A DNA stretch of 51,417 bases from CADCWK01 sp964244115 (GCA_964244115.1 CAXTHM010000021.1:1-51417), one strand, 5' to 3'. Positions 36,897-46,948 are shown, numbered from the stretch's first letter. The notes: generated by a model from the letters alone, not told the origin. Made by a program: numbers and translations.

Positions 36897-38612
36897 TCAG
36901 GGACCTGTCACGTCAGCCAGTGCCGCCCGGACCACGTCCTCGGGCACATCGGTCCGGATCTCGACGCCTCCGCCGGTGACCGGCAGCACCCAGCGCTGGA
37001 CGCCGGCGGTCCGCTTCTTGTCGCCCCGCATCAGCCGCAGCACCTCGGCCGGGTCCGCCTCGGACCGCGACGGCAGGCCGAACCGGTCCAGCGTCGCGTC
37101 CAGCCGGTCGACCAGTGCCTGGTCGCAGGTGTCGACCGCCAGGCCGATGCGGGCGGCGGCGCGCATCCCGAGGGCGATCGCCTCGCCGTGCAGGTATCGG
37201 TAGCCGGCCGCCTCGATCCCGTGGCCGAGGGTGTGGCCGAAGTTCAGGATCTGGCGCAGGTCCGCCTCCCGCTCGTCGGCCTCGACGACGGCGGCCTTGA
37301 GCGCGACGTTCCGGGCGATGAGGGTGCTCAGGGCCGGTTCTCGCCGCGCCAGGAGGGCCGCCGCGTTGCGGTCCAGGAAGGTCCAGAGGTCGTTCCGCTC
37401 ACCGCCCGGCGTGCCGCGCTGGATGACGGCGTGCTTGATGATCTCCGCCCAGCCCGAGGTGAACTCCCGCTGCGGCAGGGTGTCGAGCAGGGCCGGATCG
37501 ACGAGGACGAGCGGCGGCTGGTAGAAGGCGCCGATCAGGTTCTTGCCGGCCGCGTGGTTGATCGCCGTCTTGCCGCCGACGCTGCTGTCGACCATCGCCA
37601 GGAGGCTGGTCGGGATCTGGACGAGGCCGATCCCGCGCAGGGTCGTCGCGGCGACGAAGCCGGCCAGGTCGCCGACCACGCCGCCACCGAGCGCGACGAT
37701 GACGTCCCCGCGCTCGACCCCGCCGCCGAGCAGCCAGCCGTAGAGATCGTCGGCCCCGGCCAGGCTCTTGCTGCCCTCGCCGGAGGCGACGTCGCGTCCC
37801 TCCACCCGGTAGCCAGCCGCCGTCAGCCGCTCGGTCAATCCATCCGCGTGCAGCGGGCCGACGTGCCGGTCCGAGACCAGCCAGATCCGGCCGGCCTTCG
37901 GGAAGACCGCCCGGATCCGATCCGCCGCGTCGCCGAGCAGGCCCCGACCGACGACGATCCGGGAGACCGTCGTCCCCAGTGCGAGCCGGACGTCCTGCCG
38001 GTCGCCACCGGCGACACCATGCGCGCGAAGGGCATCCTGGGCGACCTGATCCGGCCCGGCCGCATCGGTCACGATCGTGATGTCGGCGCGGTCGTAGGCC
38101 GCCTGCCGCGCCGCCTTGAGGCCGACGATCCGGGTCAACGGGTCGTCGCCGGCGATCATCGGGCGGGCGACCCGCGCCCCGCTGGCCGCCTGCTGCCCCG
38201 TCAGCCGCCCGAGCGTGACCGCCGGATCGACCTCCAGCGCGACGACCAGCACCGCCGGGGCACCGAGCAGATCCGCACTCCAGACTTCGTCGGCGGCGAC
38301 CGCGCCGCCGCCGGTGACGATCACCTGACCGGAGTGGCCCAGCGCCTCCGTCAGCAGGCGCCGCTCCGTCGCCCGGAAGTCCGCCTCGCCGTGGCGATCG
38401 AAGACCGTCGGGATGTCGAGCCCGTAATGGGCCTCGATCCGCTCATCGAGATCGACGAGCTCCCAGCCGAGCCGTCCGGCCAGCTCCCGACCGACGGTCG
38501 TCTTGCCGGCCCCGCTGAACCCGATCAGGACCAGCCGGTCCGGGCCGGCCAATCCTCCGGCGTCCGCCTCGACGATTCCCTGCTCGATCTGTTCGACCAA
38601 CGGCTGCGACAC
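36897..38612 (-). CDS. aroKB: Fused shikimate kinase/3-dehydroquinate synthase
   Basis: A 571-residue fusion of two aromatic-pathway enzymes, from GTG 38612 with GAGGTCGAGG upstream. The N-terminal ~200 residues are shikimate kinase: P-loop GFSGAGKTTVGRELA (31-45), DLDERIEAHYG, FRATERRLL, VIVTGGGAV. From about residue 210 the protein is a DHQ synthase: SDRHVGPLHADGL, GEGSKSLAGADDLYGWLL, ALGGGVVGDLAGFVAATTLRG, PTSLLAMVDSSVGGKTAINH, FGHTLGHGIEAAG and RGDKKRTAGVQRWVLP. The kinase is step 5 and DHQ synthase step 2 of the shikimate pathway, so the fusion joins non-consecutive steps. Other aro genes are not nearby. Fusions of this order are known in several phyla. Confidence 0.95.
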   Translation of the reverse strand: MSQPLVEQIEQGIVEADAGGLAGPDRLVLIGFSGAGKTTVGRELAGRLGWELVDLDERIEAHYGLDIPTVFDRHGEADFRATERRLLTEALGHSGQVIVTGGGAVAADEVWSADLLGAPAVLVVALEVDPAVTLGRLTGQQAASGARVARPMIAGDDPLTRIVGLKAARQAAYDRADITIVTDAAGPDQVAQDALRAHGVAGGDRQDVRLALGTTVSRIVVGRGLLGDAADRIRAVFPKAGRIWLVSDRHVGPLHADGLTERLTAAGYRVEGRDVASGEGSKSLAGADDLYGWLLGGGVERGDVIVALGGGVVGDLAGFVAATTLRGIGLVQIPTSLLAMVDSSVGGKTAINHAAGKNLIGAFYQPPLVLVDPALLDTLPQREFTSGWAEIIKHAVIQRGTPGGERNDLWTFLDRNAAALLARREPALSTLIARNVALKAAVVEADEREADLRQILNFGHTLGHGIEAAGYRYLHGEAIALGMRAAARIGLAVDTCDQALVDRLDATLDRFGLPSRSEADPAEVLRLMRGDKKRTAGVQRWVLPVTGGGVEIRTDVPEDVVRAALADVTGP

Positions 38613-38818
38613 GGGCGTCCTCGACCTCTCTCACCCGCACGATCGAGCCGCGATCTCCGGGAATGCGGACAACATATGGGGGAAATGAGCCGGCATCGCG
38701 CCCGTTTTCGCCCACCCCGCGACCAGAAATGGGCCGGAATAGCGGGTGTATACTGGGTCTTCGACAGGGAACGCACTTAATTCGAGTCTACCAACTCCGG
38801 CGTTCGGAAGGACAAGGC

Positions 38819-40207
<1,389 letters not shown>

Positions 40208-40253
40208 CGCAGCGCTACATGACCTAACCGTCGGGGCGTCGTCGTTGGCTCAA

Positions 40254-40307
40254 CCGGTGGCTAAAGCCGACCGGCACAGGAGTGATCGACGGACCCCGCT
40301 CCTGTGC
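40254..40307 (+). repeat. R4 repeat plus hairpin terminator after the response regulator
   Basis: CCGGT/ACCGG (40254-40258 and 40270-40274) around GGCTAAAGCCG is a copy of the R4 hairpin. Immediately after, GCACAGGAG (40274-40282) and CTCCTGTGC (40299-40307) form a 9-bp stem, then ATGATTT. The second hairpin is a likely terminator. Confidence 0.55.
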
Positions 40308-40350
40308 ATGATTTGAATCACTCAGTGCGCTGCGCCAATGAGGATCACCC

Positions 40351-40956
40351 ATGAGCCGACACGTCTACCCGACGCTGATCCCGCTACCGACCGAGCTGGT
40401 CGGGGAGCGGATCACGCTGCGGCCACTGCGGCCCGACGACGGCCCGGCGATGCAGGAGGCGATCGACGAGTCCCGGGCTGAGATCGAGGTCTGGATGGAC
40501 TGGCCGCCGATGATGCGGACGCAGGACGACGCCGTCGACTACTGCATCCGGATGGCGGCCGAGTGGCTCCGGCGCGACTCGCTCAACGTCGGGGTGTTCG
40601 AGACGGCGACCGGGCGCTATCTGGGCGCGACGGGCTTCCACTCGATCAGCTGGCGGCTGCGTGCCTTCGAGATCGGCTACTGGCTCCGCACCTCGGCCGC
40701 CGGCCACGGCTACATGACCGAGGCCGTCCGGCTGCTGCTGGGCCTCGCCTTCGATCGGCTCGACGCCCGCCGCGTCACGATCCTCTGCGACACCCTCAAC
40801 GCCCGTAGCAGGGCGATCCCCGAGCGGATCGGCTTCGTCCATGAGGGCACGCACCGCAAGGATTCCCTGACGCCCGCCGGCGAGCCCCGCGACACGCTCG
40901 TCTTCGCCCTGACCGACGATGATTACCGGGCGCTCCGAGACGGGGCGCCGGCGTAG
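40351..40956 (+). CDS. GNAT-family N-acetyltransferase (RimJ/RimL-like)
   Basis: A 201-residue acetyltransferase from ATG 40351 with GAGGATC upstream. It begins with LIPLPTELVGERITLRPLRPDDGPAMQEAI, then IEVWMDWPPMMRT, the acceptor region FHSISWRLRAFEIGYWLRTSAAGHGYMTEAVRLL (acetyl-CoA loop RTSAAGHGYM) and SRAIPERIGFVHEGTHRKD. This pattern is the RimJ/RimL branch of Nα-acetyltransferases and antibiotic/small-molecule acetylating relatives. Substrate unknown. It is 91 bases from the Dabb gene on the same strand. Confidence 0.88.
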   Translation: MSRHVYPTLIPLPTELVGERITLRPLRPDDGPAMQEAIDESRAEIEVWMDWPPMMRTQDDAVDYCIRMAAEWLRRDSLNVGVFETATGRYLGATGFHSISWRLRAFEIGYWLRTSAAGHGYMTEAVRLLLGLAFDRLDARRVTILCDTLNARSRAIPERIGFVHEGTHRKDSLTPAGEPRDTLVFALTDDDYRALRDGAPA

Positions 40957-41047
40957 GCAGTTCTCCTGAAAGCCGGGGCTGAACCGCCTTCCCCGCAGAA
41001 ACCAGCCCGCCAGCGTCGATGCTGGGATGATCACATGAGGACTCCCA

Positions 41048-41374
41048 ATGCTGCATCACATCGTCCTCTTTGAGCCGCGACCAGAGAGCACGCCGGATGA
41101 CTGGGAGCGGCTGCGTGACGCGGTGCTCGATCTGCCGAAGCACATCGCAGGCATCCGCTCGGTGACCTGGGGCATGAACGCGAGCCCGGAAGATCTCGGG
41201 CAGGGCTTCGAGCACGGCTTCGTCATGGTCTTCGAGGACGCCGCCGCCCGCGACGCCTACCTGCCGCACCCGGCCCACACCGGCATCATCCCGTCGATCC
41301 AGGCGATCTCCGCACGGACGCTCGTCTTCGACCTGCCCGGCGGCGGCGGGGACGACGCGTTGCCTTCGTCATAG
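41048..41374 (+). CDS. Dabb (stress-responsive A/B barrel) domain protein
   Basis: A 108-residue protein from ATG 41048 with GAGGAC upstream. It starts with LHHIVLFEPRPESTPDDWER, then IRSVTWGMNASPEDLGQGFEHGFVMVFEDAAARDAYLPHPAH, the typical dimeric alpha+beta barrel pattern of Dabb proteins. No enzymatic role is established for the family; some members are implicated in stress response or polyketide cyclisation. The Gly/Asp-rich tail GGGGDDALPSS is unstructured. Confidence 0.87.
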   Translation: MLHHIVLFEPRPESTPDDWERLRDAVLDLPKHIAGIRSVTWGMNASPEDLGQGFEHGFVMVFEDAAARDAYLPHPAHTGIIPSIQAISARTLVFDLPGGGGDDALPSS

Positions 41375-41417
41375 GGGCGACACGTGTCCTCAGCCTGGAC
41401 GACGGCGTTGGCGTAGA

Positions 41418-41614
41418 CCCGACCATAAATGGATCGGGCTCAGAGACGATGTCGCGGAGACATCTGCCCGAGCGTCACAGATCGTCAGCGGATTACCGAT
41501 CGGGCTCGAGCGAGGCAGCCGATCCGCGATGTGTCTGGCGCAGCTACCCGGATTTCGTCGGGAGCCCGGGTCTGTCCGGTTATCGTCTCTGAGCCCGATC
41601 CATTCATGGTCGGG
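41418..41614. mobile_element. MITE-like element (R3) with 33-bp inverted ends
   Basis: Bases 41418-41450 and 41582-41614 are inverted repeats of 33 bp with a single mismatch (C/T within the CCAT-AATGG/CCATTCATGG part). Both contain GGATCGGGCTCAGAGACGAT or its complement. The 131-bp interior is non-coding and unrelated to R1/R2. No target-site duplication is apparent. It lies in the space between the convergent Dabb and DUF697 genes. Confidence 0.8.
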
Positions 41615-41639
41615 CAAAGGCGACGGGGCCTGAACCTGG

Positions 41640-41705
41640 CACCCGTTGTCACCCTGCGGGGCGATGGCGCCTGCGGGCGCCGGGCTCGCAAGCGTCGTCC
41701 CGACG
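41640..41705. repeat. R2 repeat copy
   Basis: CACCCTGCGGGGCGATGGCG, then CTGCGGGCGCCGGGCTCGCA and AGCGTCGTCCCGACGAG match the R2 unit at 46638-46731. It lies between the R3 element and the R1 element. Confidence 0.75.
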
Positions 41706-41798
41706 AGAGATGTGGCTGCCCACATCCGAACCGGCGTCCTCGGTCGACGCCGAGAGACACCAGCCATGGCTGGCGCCTCTCGTTCGTTCTCTAAATTC

Positions 41799-41985
41799 AT
41801 ACGGAATCCGGGTTGACGCCTGGTGCGTGAGAGCAAGCGCGTGTTGCTCCCCTCTCTGGGCACCTGCGCAGCCGAAGCCGCCTTGGCGGGTGAGCGCGCG
41901 GGTGAGCCGGAGAGGGGCTGGGGGAGAGGTCTATTCCGCCACCGAGGGGTCACGGGTCCACCGACCGTTTACCTGGATTCGATTC
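41799..41985. mobile_element. R1 MITE-like element, inverted relative to the 31.5-kb copy
   Basis: The left end ATACGGAATCCGGGT (41799-41813) is identical to the 31537 copy, and the right end CCGTTTACCTGGATTCGATT (near 41965-41985) is a degenerate version. The interior matches the 31.5-kb element in reverse orientation, including CTGCTCC/TATTCC, GGGTCCACC and CGTTTACC. About 187 bp long. It lies between the convergent Dabb and DUF697 genes. Confidence 0.82.
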
Positions 41986-42006
41986 ATCCGTCTGGATGGG
42001 CGATCC

Positions 42007-43077
42007 CTACCGGCCGGTCTCCGACGAACGGGTCGGGCTCTCGGTGCTGGCGGCGGACGATTCGCTCGTGTACCCGTCCACGCCCTGTGATGCCGTGACA
42101 TCCGGTGCGCCGGGAGCGACGGGGTCGGTGCCCGGCGAGGCGACCTCGGTGATGCTGACGCCGCTCGCGGAGGCGTCGGGCTTCCCCGGCTTGACGAGAT
42201 CCGGGTTGCGCTCGTGCAGGTCCTGGTGACCTTGCTGATAGAACTCGCGCCGCTGGGACCGGGTCGGGCCGTGGCCATACCGGTAGTAGTAGTCCGCCGC
42301 CCGCCCGACGGCGAACGTACCGGCGTAGGCGATCGCGACCTTCGGGATCGTCCCGGCGAGCAGCGGCAGGAACGAGACCGCCTCCCGGGCCAGCGTCCGC
42401 CAGAGGAGGCCTGAGCCGACGACGGGGATGATCTCGCGCAGGATGCCGGTCGTGTCGCGCAGGTCGCGGCCGTGGATGGCGGCGACCTTGAACAGCAGCA
42501 GGACCTGGTTCTTGGTCAGGACCAGCAGGTCGGCACCGGCCGAGAACAGCGACCCGACGATCGGGATCACCGACGGGATGTTCGCGATCAGGGCGAACTG
42601 GGCGTTGGCCCGCGCGGTGGACTGGACGATCGAACCGATCGCGGCCGAGCGGAACGGCGGGAAGGCCCGTCCGAAGGCGACGGCCCGCTCCGGCAGCAGC
42701 TCGACGATCCGCTTCCGGGTCGCCTCCAGCGCTCTGTCGTCGTCCAGCTCGGCGGCATCGTGGCGCACGACGACGGCCAGCGTCCCGAGCCGCTCGGCCT
42801 TGACCCGCAGGTCCGCCACGCGGCCGACCTCGTCCGGGTCGTAGGCGACGATCAGGTCGAACCGGTTGAGGTCGCCCATCGAGTCGTCGAACGTCTTGGC
42901 CGAGACCGCGCGGTCCTCGGACCAGCCGACCAGCCGGTGGCCGAGGTCGGCGGCGCTGGTGCGGTCCGGCCCGACGACGAGGATGACCGGCCGTATCTCG
43001 GCGTCGCGCCGGACCTCATCGACCCGCATCTCGCGGACGATGGAGATCAACTGGTTGAACAGCGCCAGGCGGCCCAT
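42007..43077 (-). CDS. DUF697-domain membrane protein
   Basis: A 356-residue protein from ATG 43077. The start is a judgement: a further in-frame ATG lies at 43119 but the residues between look non-protein-like. A Rossmann-like N-terminal domain reads RPVILVVGPDRTSAADLGHRL, then DLIVAYDPDEVGRVADLRV. The DUF697 segment follows (SAAIGSIVQSTARANAQFALI, NIPSVIPIVGSLFSAGADLLVLTKNQVLLLFKVA, then KVAIAYAGTFAVGRAADYYYRYG). The last ~55 residues are Ser/Thr/Pro-rich and disordered. DUF697 is often linked to GTPases (YcjX/YcjF-type); no GTP-binding P-loop is seen, so this may be a membrane partner. Function unknown. Confidence 0.75.
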   Translation of the reverse strand: MGRLALFNQLISIVREMRVDEVRRDAEIRPVILVVGPDRTSAADLGHRLVGWSEDRAVSAKTFDDSMGDLNRFDLIVAYDPDEVGRVADLRVKAERLGTLAVVVRHDAAELDDDRALEATRKRIVELLPERAVAFGRAFPPFRSAAIGSIVQSTARANAQFALIANIPSVIPIVGSLFSAGADLLVLTKNQVLLLFKVAAIHGRDLRDTTGILREIIPVVGSGLLWRTLAREAVSFLPLLAGTIPKVAIAYAGTFAVGRAADYYYRYGHGPTRSQRREFYQQGHQDLHERNPDLVKPGKPDASASGVSITEVASPGTDPVAPGAPDVTASQGVDGYTSESSAASTESPTRSSETGR

Positions 43078-43307
43078 GATGCCGCCCGACGTTCCTTTGC
43101 GAAGAGGTAACCCTGGCATGTGTCTCGACCTGTCTCGTACTGGCCCGCCGCGCGTCCCTGACCCGTCTCTTCGGTATGACGCACGGATACAGCGCAAGCA
43201 AGGCGCCACACCGCGAGTATCGCCAGAACGTGTGACACCGGGATCGCGGACCTGTGACGCGCCTGTAACCGACGCCCTGGGTAGAACCGCTTCCATCAAG
43301 GCTCGTA

Positions 43308-43415
43308 TGGTGGCGGAGCAGCCCCCGTCCCCAGACGGGGTGAACCTGCTCGCTCACCCGCCCCATGCGGCCTCGTCTCACCGGTGCCCGGAGAGGGGGC
43401 AGCACCGCCCATCGA
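43308..43415. repeat. R1 repeat copy, diverged
   Basis: TGGCGGAGCAGCCCCCGTCC through CTCACCGGTGCCCGGAGAGG and GGGCAGCACCGCCCATCG follows the R1 layout of the 48.7-kb copy, with an expanded centre. It sits between the DUF697 gene and mdh. Terminal inverted repeats are not clear. Confidence 0.65.
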
Positions 43416-43464
43416 GCCCAGACCTTCCACCTCGACACCGCGGTGCACGCTGTCGATCCGGACG

Positions 43465-44424
43465 TCAGGCCGAGGCGATCCGGGCCATCGCGTCGACCAG
43501 GTCGCGGACGGCCCCGGCCGACCTGGTCAGGGCGGCCTGCTCGGCGTCGGTCAGGGTGAGCGGGATGATCTGCTCCAGCCCGGCGGCGCCGAGCTTGGTC
43601 AGCACTCCGACGTAGAGCCCGTCGATGCCGTACTCGCCCTGGAGCAGCACGCTGGCCGGCAGGACGCGCTTCTTGTCAAGCAGGATGCTGTCGACCATCT
43701 GGACGATCGAGGCGCCGGGGGCGTACCAGGCGCTGCCGGTCTTGAGCAGCCCGACGATCTCGGCGCCGCCGTTGGCCGTCCGCTCCTCGATCGCCTTGAC
43801 CCGGTCGGCCGGCATCAATTCGGTGATCGGGACGCCGGCGACGGTCGAGTAGCGCGACAGCGGCACCATCGTGTCGCCGTGGCCGCCGAGGACGAAGCCG
43901 GTCACGTCCTCGACCGAGACGTCGAGTTCCCGGGCGATGAAGGTCCGGAACCGGGCCGAGTCCAGCACCCCGGCCATCCCGATCACGCGCTCGCGGGGGA
44001 AGCCGGCCGCCTCGAAGGCGACGTGGCACATGGCGTCGAGCGGGTTGGAGACGACGATGATGATCGCGTCCGGCGACTGGGCGACGACCTGCTCGGTGAC
44101 GGAGCGGACGATGCCCATGTTGGTCTTGAGCAGGTCGTCCCGGCTCATGCCCGGCTTGCGGGCGATCCCGGAGGTGATCACGACGACGTCGGAGTCGGCC
44201 GTGTCCTCGTAGCCATTGGCGCCAGTCAGGGCCGTGTCGTAGCCGAGGACGGGGCCGGCTTCGGCGAGGTCGAGCGCCTTGCCCTGCGGCAGACCGTCGA
44301 CGATGTCGACCAGGACCACGTCGGCGTAGTCCCGCTGGGCCAGCAGCTGGGCGGCGGTGCCGCCGACCATCCCCGCCCCGACGACGGTCACCCTGGGTCG
44401 TCCCGCATATCGTCCGGCCGTCAT
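43465..44424 (-). CDS. mdh: Malate dehydrogenase
   Basis: A 319-residue lactate/malate dehydrogenase family protein from ATG 44424 with GAGGAGC upstream. It starts with the NAD-binding VTVVGAGMVGGTAAQLLAQ, then DIVDGLPQGKALDLAEA. The substrate-loop arginine region is SGIARKPGMSRDDLLKTN, typical of malate enzymes rather than lactate dehydrogenase. The catalytic His is in FVLGGHGDTMVPLSRYS, and IIVVSNPLDAM is also present. It interconverts malate and oxaloacetate in the TCA cycle. A short intergenic space separates it from a serine hydrolase on the same strand. Confidence 0.95.
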   Translation of the reverse strand: MTAGRYAGRPRVTVVGAGMVGGTAAQLLAQRDYADVVLVDIVDGLPQGKALDLAEAGPVLGYDTALTGANGYEDTADSDVVVITSGIARKPGMSRDDLLKTNMGIVRSVTEQVVAQSPDAIIIVVSNPLDAMCHVAFEAAGFPRERVIGMAGVLDSARFRTFIARELDVSVEDVTGFVLGGHGDTMVPLSRYSTVAGVPITELMPADRVKAIEERTANGGAEIVGLLKTGSAWYAPGASIVQMVDSILLDKKRVLPASVLLQGEYGIDGLYVGVLTKLGAAGLEQIIPLTLTDAEQAALTRSAGAVRDLVDAMARIASA

Positions 44425-44589
44425 GCGTCTGCTCCTCGTCGCTCGGTCGTTGGGTCAGCTGGCGCCGGTGGCCGACCGGGAACGGTCGCGGTGGTCGCCG
44501 GCGCAGCCATCCGTCGGTGGCCCACACGGCCCACGCTGCCGAAATCGCCCGATCTTAGCATGAACGCCCGGCGCGGCTGATCCCGGCGC

Positions 44590-45939
44590 TCAGCCCCCGA
44601 CCCGGAGGGCGACCCGGCCGCCGGCCCGGAGCATCGTGAACCGGCCGTCGGCGCCGGGCAGGAACTGGAGCGTGGTGCCGGTGCGGACGCCCTCGCTGAC
44701 GATGAAGGTGTCGTCGCCGACCGGCACGATCGGCGCGGTCACCGGCTTGCTCCGCTCGTGATTGAACGGGTTGAGCCCGACGGTCGTCACGGTCAGCCCG
44801 TCGTCGTCGCCGGCGACCGTCAGCTCGGTCAGCATCGCGTGGTACTCGCCGACGACGCGGCGGGCGATACCGGCCCCCAGCGCGATCGGCTCCGGGTCGG
44901 TATCGACGATGCCGTATCCCTTCGCCAGGATCGCCCGCTCGATGTCGCGCTCGGTGTAGATGCCGTTCTCCCCGTTGGTCAGCATCGCAATCGCGGCGTT
45001 GCGCTCCGGCAGCAGGAGCAGCGACGCCTTGAAGCCGTTGGTCGCGCCGCTGTGGCCGACGACCGGCTCGTCGCCCCGCCGCTCCAGCGACCACGTCAGC
45101 CCACGCCCGGTCGTCGGCGTGATCGCGACCTGCCGTTCCCGCATCGCCAGCCGGGTCGCCGGCGACGGGAACGGGGACGGGATGTCGACCAGGCCGAGGT
45201 GAGCGGCGGCGAACCGGAGCAGCTCGGCGACGTCGGTGATGATCCCGCCGGCCGGGTTCGTGTTCCGGGCGAGGGGATACGGCCGGGCGACACGGTCTTC
45301 CTCGTCAGCCGGGGTCAGGTGCCCAACGGCGGCGTGCCGGAGGATCGCCTCCTCGGCGAAGAACGTCGCTTGCTCCAGTCCGAGGGGTTCGAAGATGCGC
45401 TCCCGCATCGCCTGCTCGTAGGACTGCCCGAGCAGGACTTCGACGACGCGACCGACGAGGTTGAAACCAGTGTTGCAGTAGCTGAACGTCGTGTCCGGCG
45501 GCACCTGCTGGGCGAGGGTCGCGTAGCCATCGACGCAGCGGGCCAACGCATCGTCGCCCCGGCCGTGGTCGTCGAAGCGGTCGCCCTCGAACCCGGTCAT
45601 GTGGGTCAGGCAGTGCCGAACCGTGATGACCTGCGTCGCGGCCTCGTCGGCCAGCCGGAAGCCCGGCAGGAACTCGACGATCGGCTGGTCCAGGTCCAGC
45701 CGCCCCTCCTCGACCAGCCCCATGACGAGCGTCCCGAGGAAGACCTTCGAGATCGAGCCGATCTGCATGACCGTCTCCGGGACGACCTTGACCCCAGTCT
45801 CCAGGTTGGTCACCCCGTAGGCGGCGACTGACGTCTCGTCGCCGTCGAGCAGGCCGATCGTCAGGCCCGGCACCCGGTCCCGCCCCATCAGTTCCGCGAC
45901 GAGACCATCCAGTCGAAGATCCGCTAGTGTCGTCGCCAC
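44590..45939 (-). CDS. Serine hydrolase of the beta-lactamase/D-Ala-D-Ala carboxypeptidase-like family
   Basis: A 449-residue protein starting at GTG 45939 with GAGAGGTG upstream. Class C/AmpC-like motifs are present: the SxxK box MQIGSISKVFLGTLV, LTHMTGFEGD, the YxN box TFSYCNTGFNLVGRV, and HSGATNGF as the third (KTG-like HxG) box. A further C-terminal domain of about 100 residues carries VVGEYHAMLTELTVAG. No signal peptide is seen, so it is likely cytosolic or exported non-classically. True beta-lactamase activity is not implied; esterase, peptidase or aminohydrolase activity is as likely. Confidence 0.87.
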   Translation of the reverse strand: MATTLADLRLDGLVAELMGRDRVPGLTIGLLDGDETSVAAYGVTNLETGVKVVPETVMQIGSISKVFLGTLVMGLVEEGRLDLDQPIVEFLPGFRLADEAATQVITVRHCLTHMTGFEGDRFDDHGRGDDALARCVDGYATLAQQVPPDTTFSYCNTGFNLVGRVVEVLLGQSYEQAMRERIFEPLGLEQATFFAEEAILRHAAVGHLTPADEEDRVARPYPLARNTNPAGGIITDVAELLRFAAAHLGLVDIPSPFPSPATRLAMRERQVAITPTTGRGLTWSLERRGDEPVVGHSGATNGFKASLLLLPERNAAIAMLTNGENGIYTERDIERAILAKGYGIVDTDPEPIALGAGIARRVVGEYHAMLTELTVAGDDDGLTVTTVGLNPFNHERSKPVTAPIVPVGDDTFIVSEGVRTGTTLQFLPGADGRFTMLRAGGRVALRVGG

Positions 45940-46040
45940 GGTTGCACCTCTCGCCCTGATTCGATGTCCAACGCCCGCATCGCCTGATCGTCCGGCCAGT
46001 TCACCCGCCGGTCAAGAGGCTACGACGCCAGCACAACCGG

Positions 46041-46408
46041 TCACGGGATCGGGGTCAGCAGTTCGACGCGACGACCGGAGGGGCATCGGACCCGGACGCG
46101 CCGTTGGCCGTCGAGCGGGATGTCGTCCGACGTCTCGTACCCGGCCGCGTCGAGCCGCCCCCGGAGCCCATCGAGGTCGTCGACCTGCCAGGCGACGTGC
46201 GGCTTGTCCGTCGCCTGGACCGCCGGGTCGGCGCCGATGGGGAGACCGATGTTTCCTCTCCGGAACCAGAGCCCCCCACGGTGGCGCAGGTCGGCTCGCT
46301 TCGGGATCTCCGCGTCAGCCCGAGCAGGTCGCCGAAGCACCGCCGCGCCATCTCCTCGCCGCCGCCGGGGATCGCCAGCATGACGTGACGGATGCCGGGA
46401 ATCGTCAT
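46041..46408 (-). pseudogene. VOC (glyoxalase-type) gene, frameshifted
   Basis: ATG 46408 reads MTIPGIRHVMLAIPGGGEEM then ARRCFGDLLGL, a typical first half of a small VOC protein. Near 46315 the frame is lost: the expected LTEIPK is found only in the next frame, as AEIPKRADLRHRGGLWFRRGN, and continues to VAWQVDDLDGLRGRLDAAGY and VELLTPIP at the end. Two extra bases (or one lost) in CTGACGCGGAGATC explain the shift. Late in the gene the usual DPFGNR is replaced by PSGRR. The gene is therefore probably inactive unless a sequencing error is present. The neighbouring intergenic space is full of R1/R2 repeats. Confidence 0.75.
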
Positions 46409-46637
46409 CGGACCAGCTCTCGGGGTGTCGTTCGCGCATCTGGTCGGTTCGGAACGAGACCGGAGTCGTTCAGCCACAACACTGCCATATTGCGGTAACG
46501 TCTCACCCTGATACTGTCCAGGGTGATAGGCCCTACCCAGCCCGTCAGGGGGAAATGGCCTGAGTCGTTCCCACCTTTGGGCGCCCCCGCGTGGCTGACA
46601 CCGATGTGCGTCGTAACTACCCGTATCACCGACACCA

Positions 46638-46731
46638 TTATCGCCCTGCGGGCAATGGCGCCTGCGGGCAATGGCGCCTGCGGGCAATGGCGCCTGCGGG
46701 CTCCGGGCTCGCAAGCGTCGCCCCGACGAGA
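46638..46731. repeat. R2 repeat copy containing a 16-bp tandem array
   Basis: The unit ATGGCGCCTGCGGGCA is present three times in a row (about 46645-46702) inside an R2 copy ending CTCGCAAGCGTCGCCCCGAC. Slippage of part of the R2 sequence probably made it. Confidence 0.75.
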
Positions 46732-46769
46732 ACGACTCACGCGTCCATCTCTGGAGGCGAAGCCGACCA

Positions 46770-46855
46770 GCGTGGAGCCCCTCTCCGGGCGTGAGCGCCG
46801 CAGCGCGAAACGAGCCGGGGAGGGGTCGGGGGAGGGGACTGCTCCGCGACCACGA
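46770..46855. repeat. R1 repeat copy
   Basis: GGAGCCCCTCTCCGGGCGTG and GCCGGGGAGGGGTCGGGGGA mark a shorter R1 copy. It lies between two R2 copies. Confidence 0.7.
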
Positions 46856-46888
46856 CGTTCATTTTCGGACTCCCCTGTCGCCGACGCC

Positions 46889-46948
46889 GTTATCGCCCTG
46901 CGGGGCGATGGCGCCCGCGAGCGCCTGGCTCGCAAGCTTCGCCCCTAC
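46889..46948. repeat. R2 repeat copy with intact end
   Basis: TTATCGCCCTGCGGGGCGAT begins the unit and CTCGCAAGCTTCGCCCCTAC ends it, matching 3845-3900 closely. It ends about 40 bases before the next gene's start. Confidence 0.75.
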
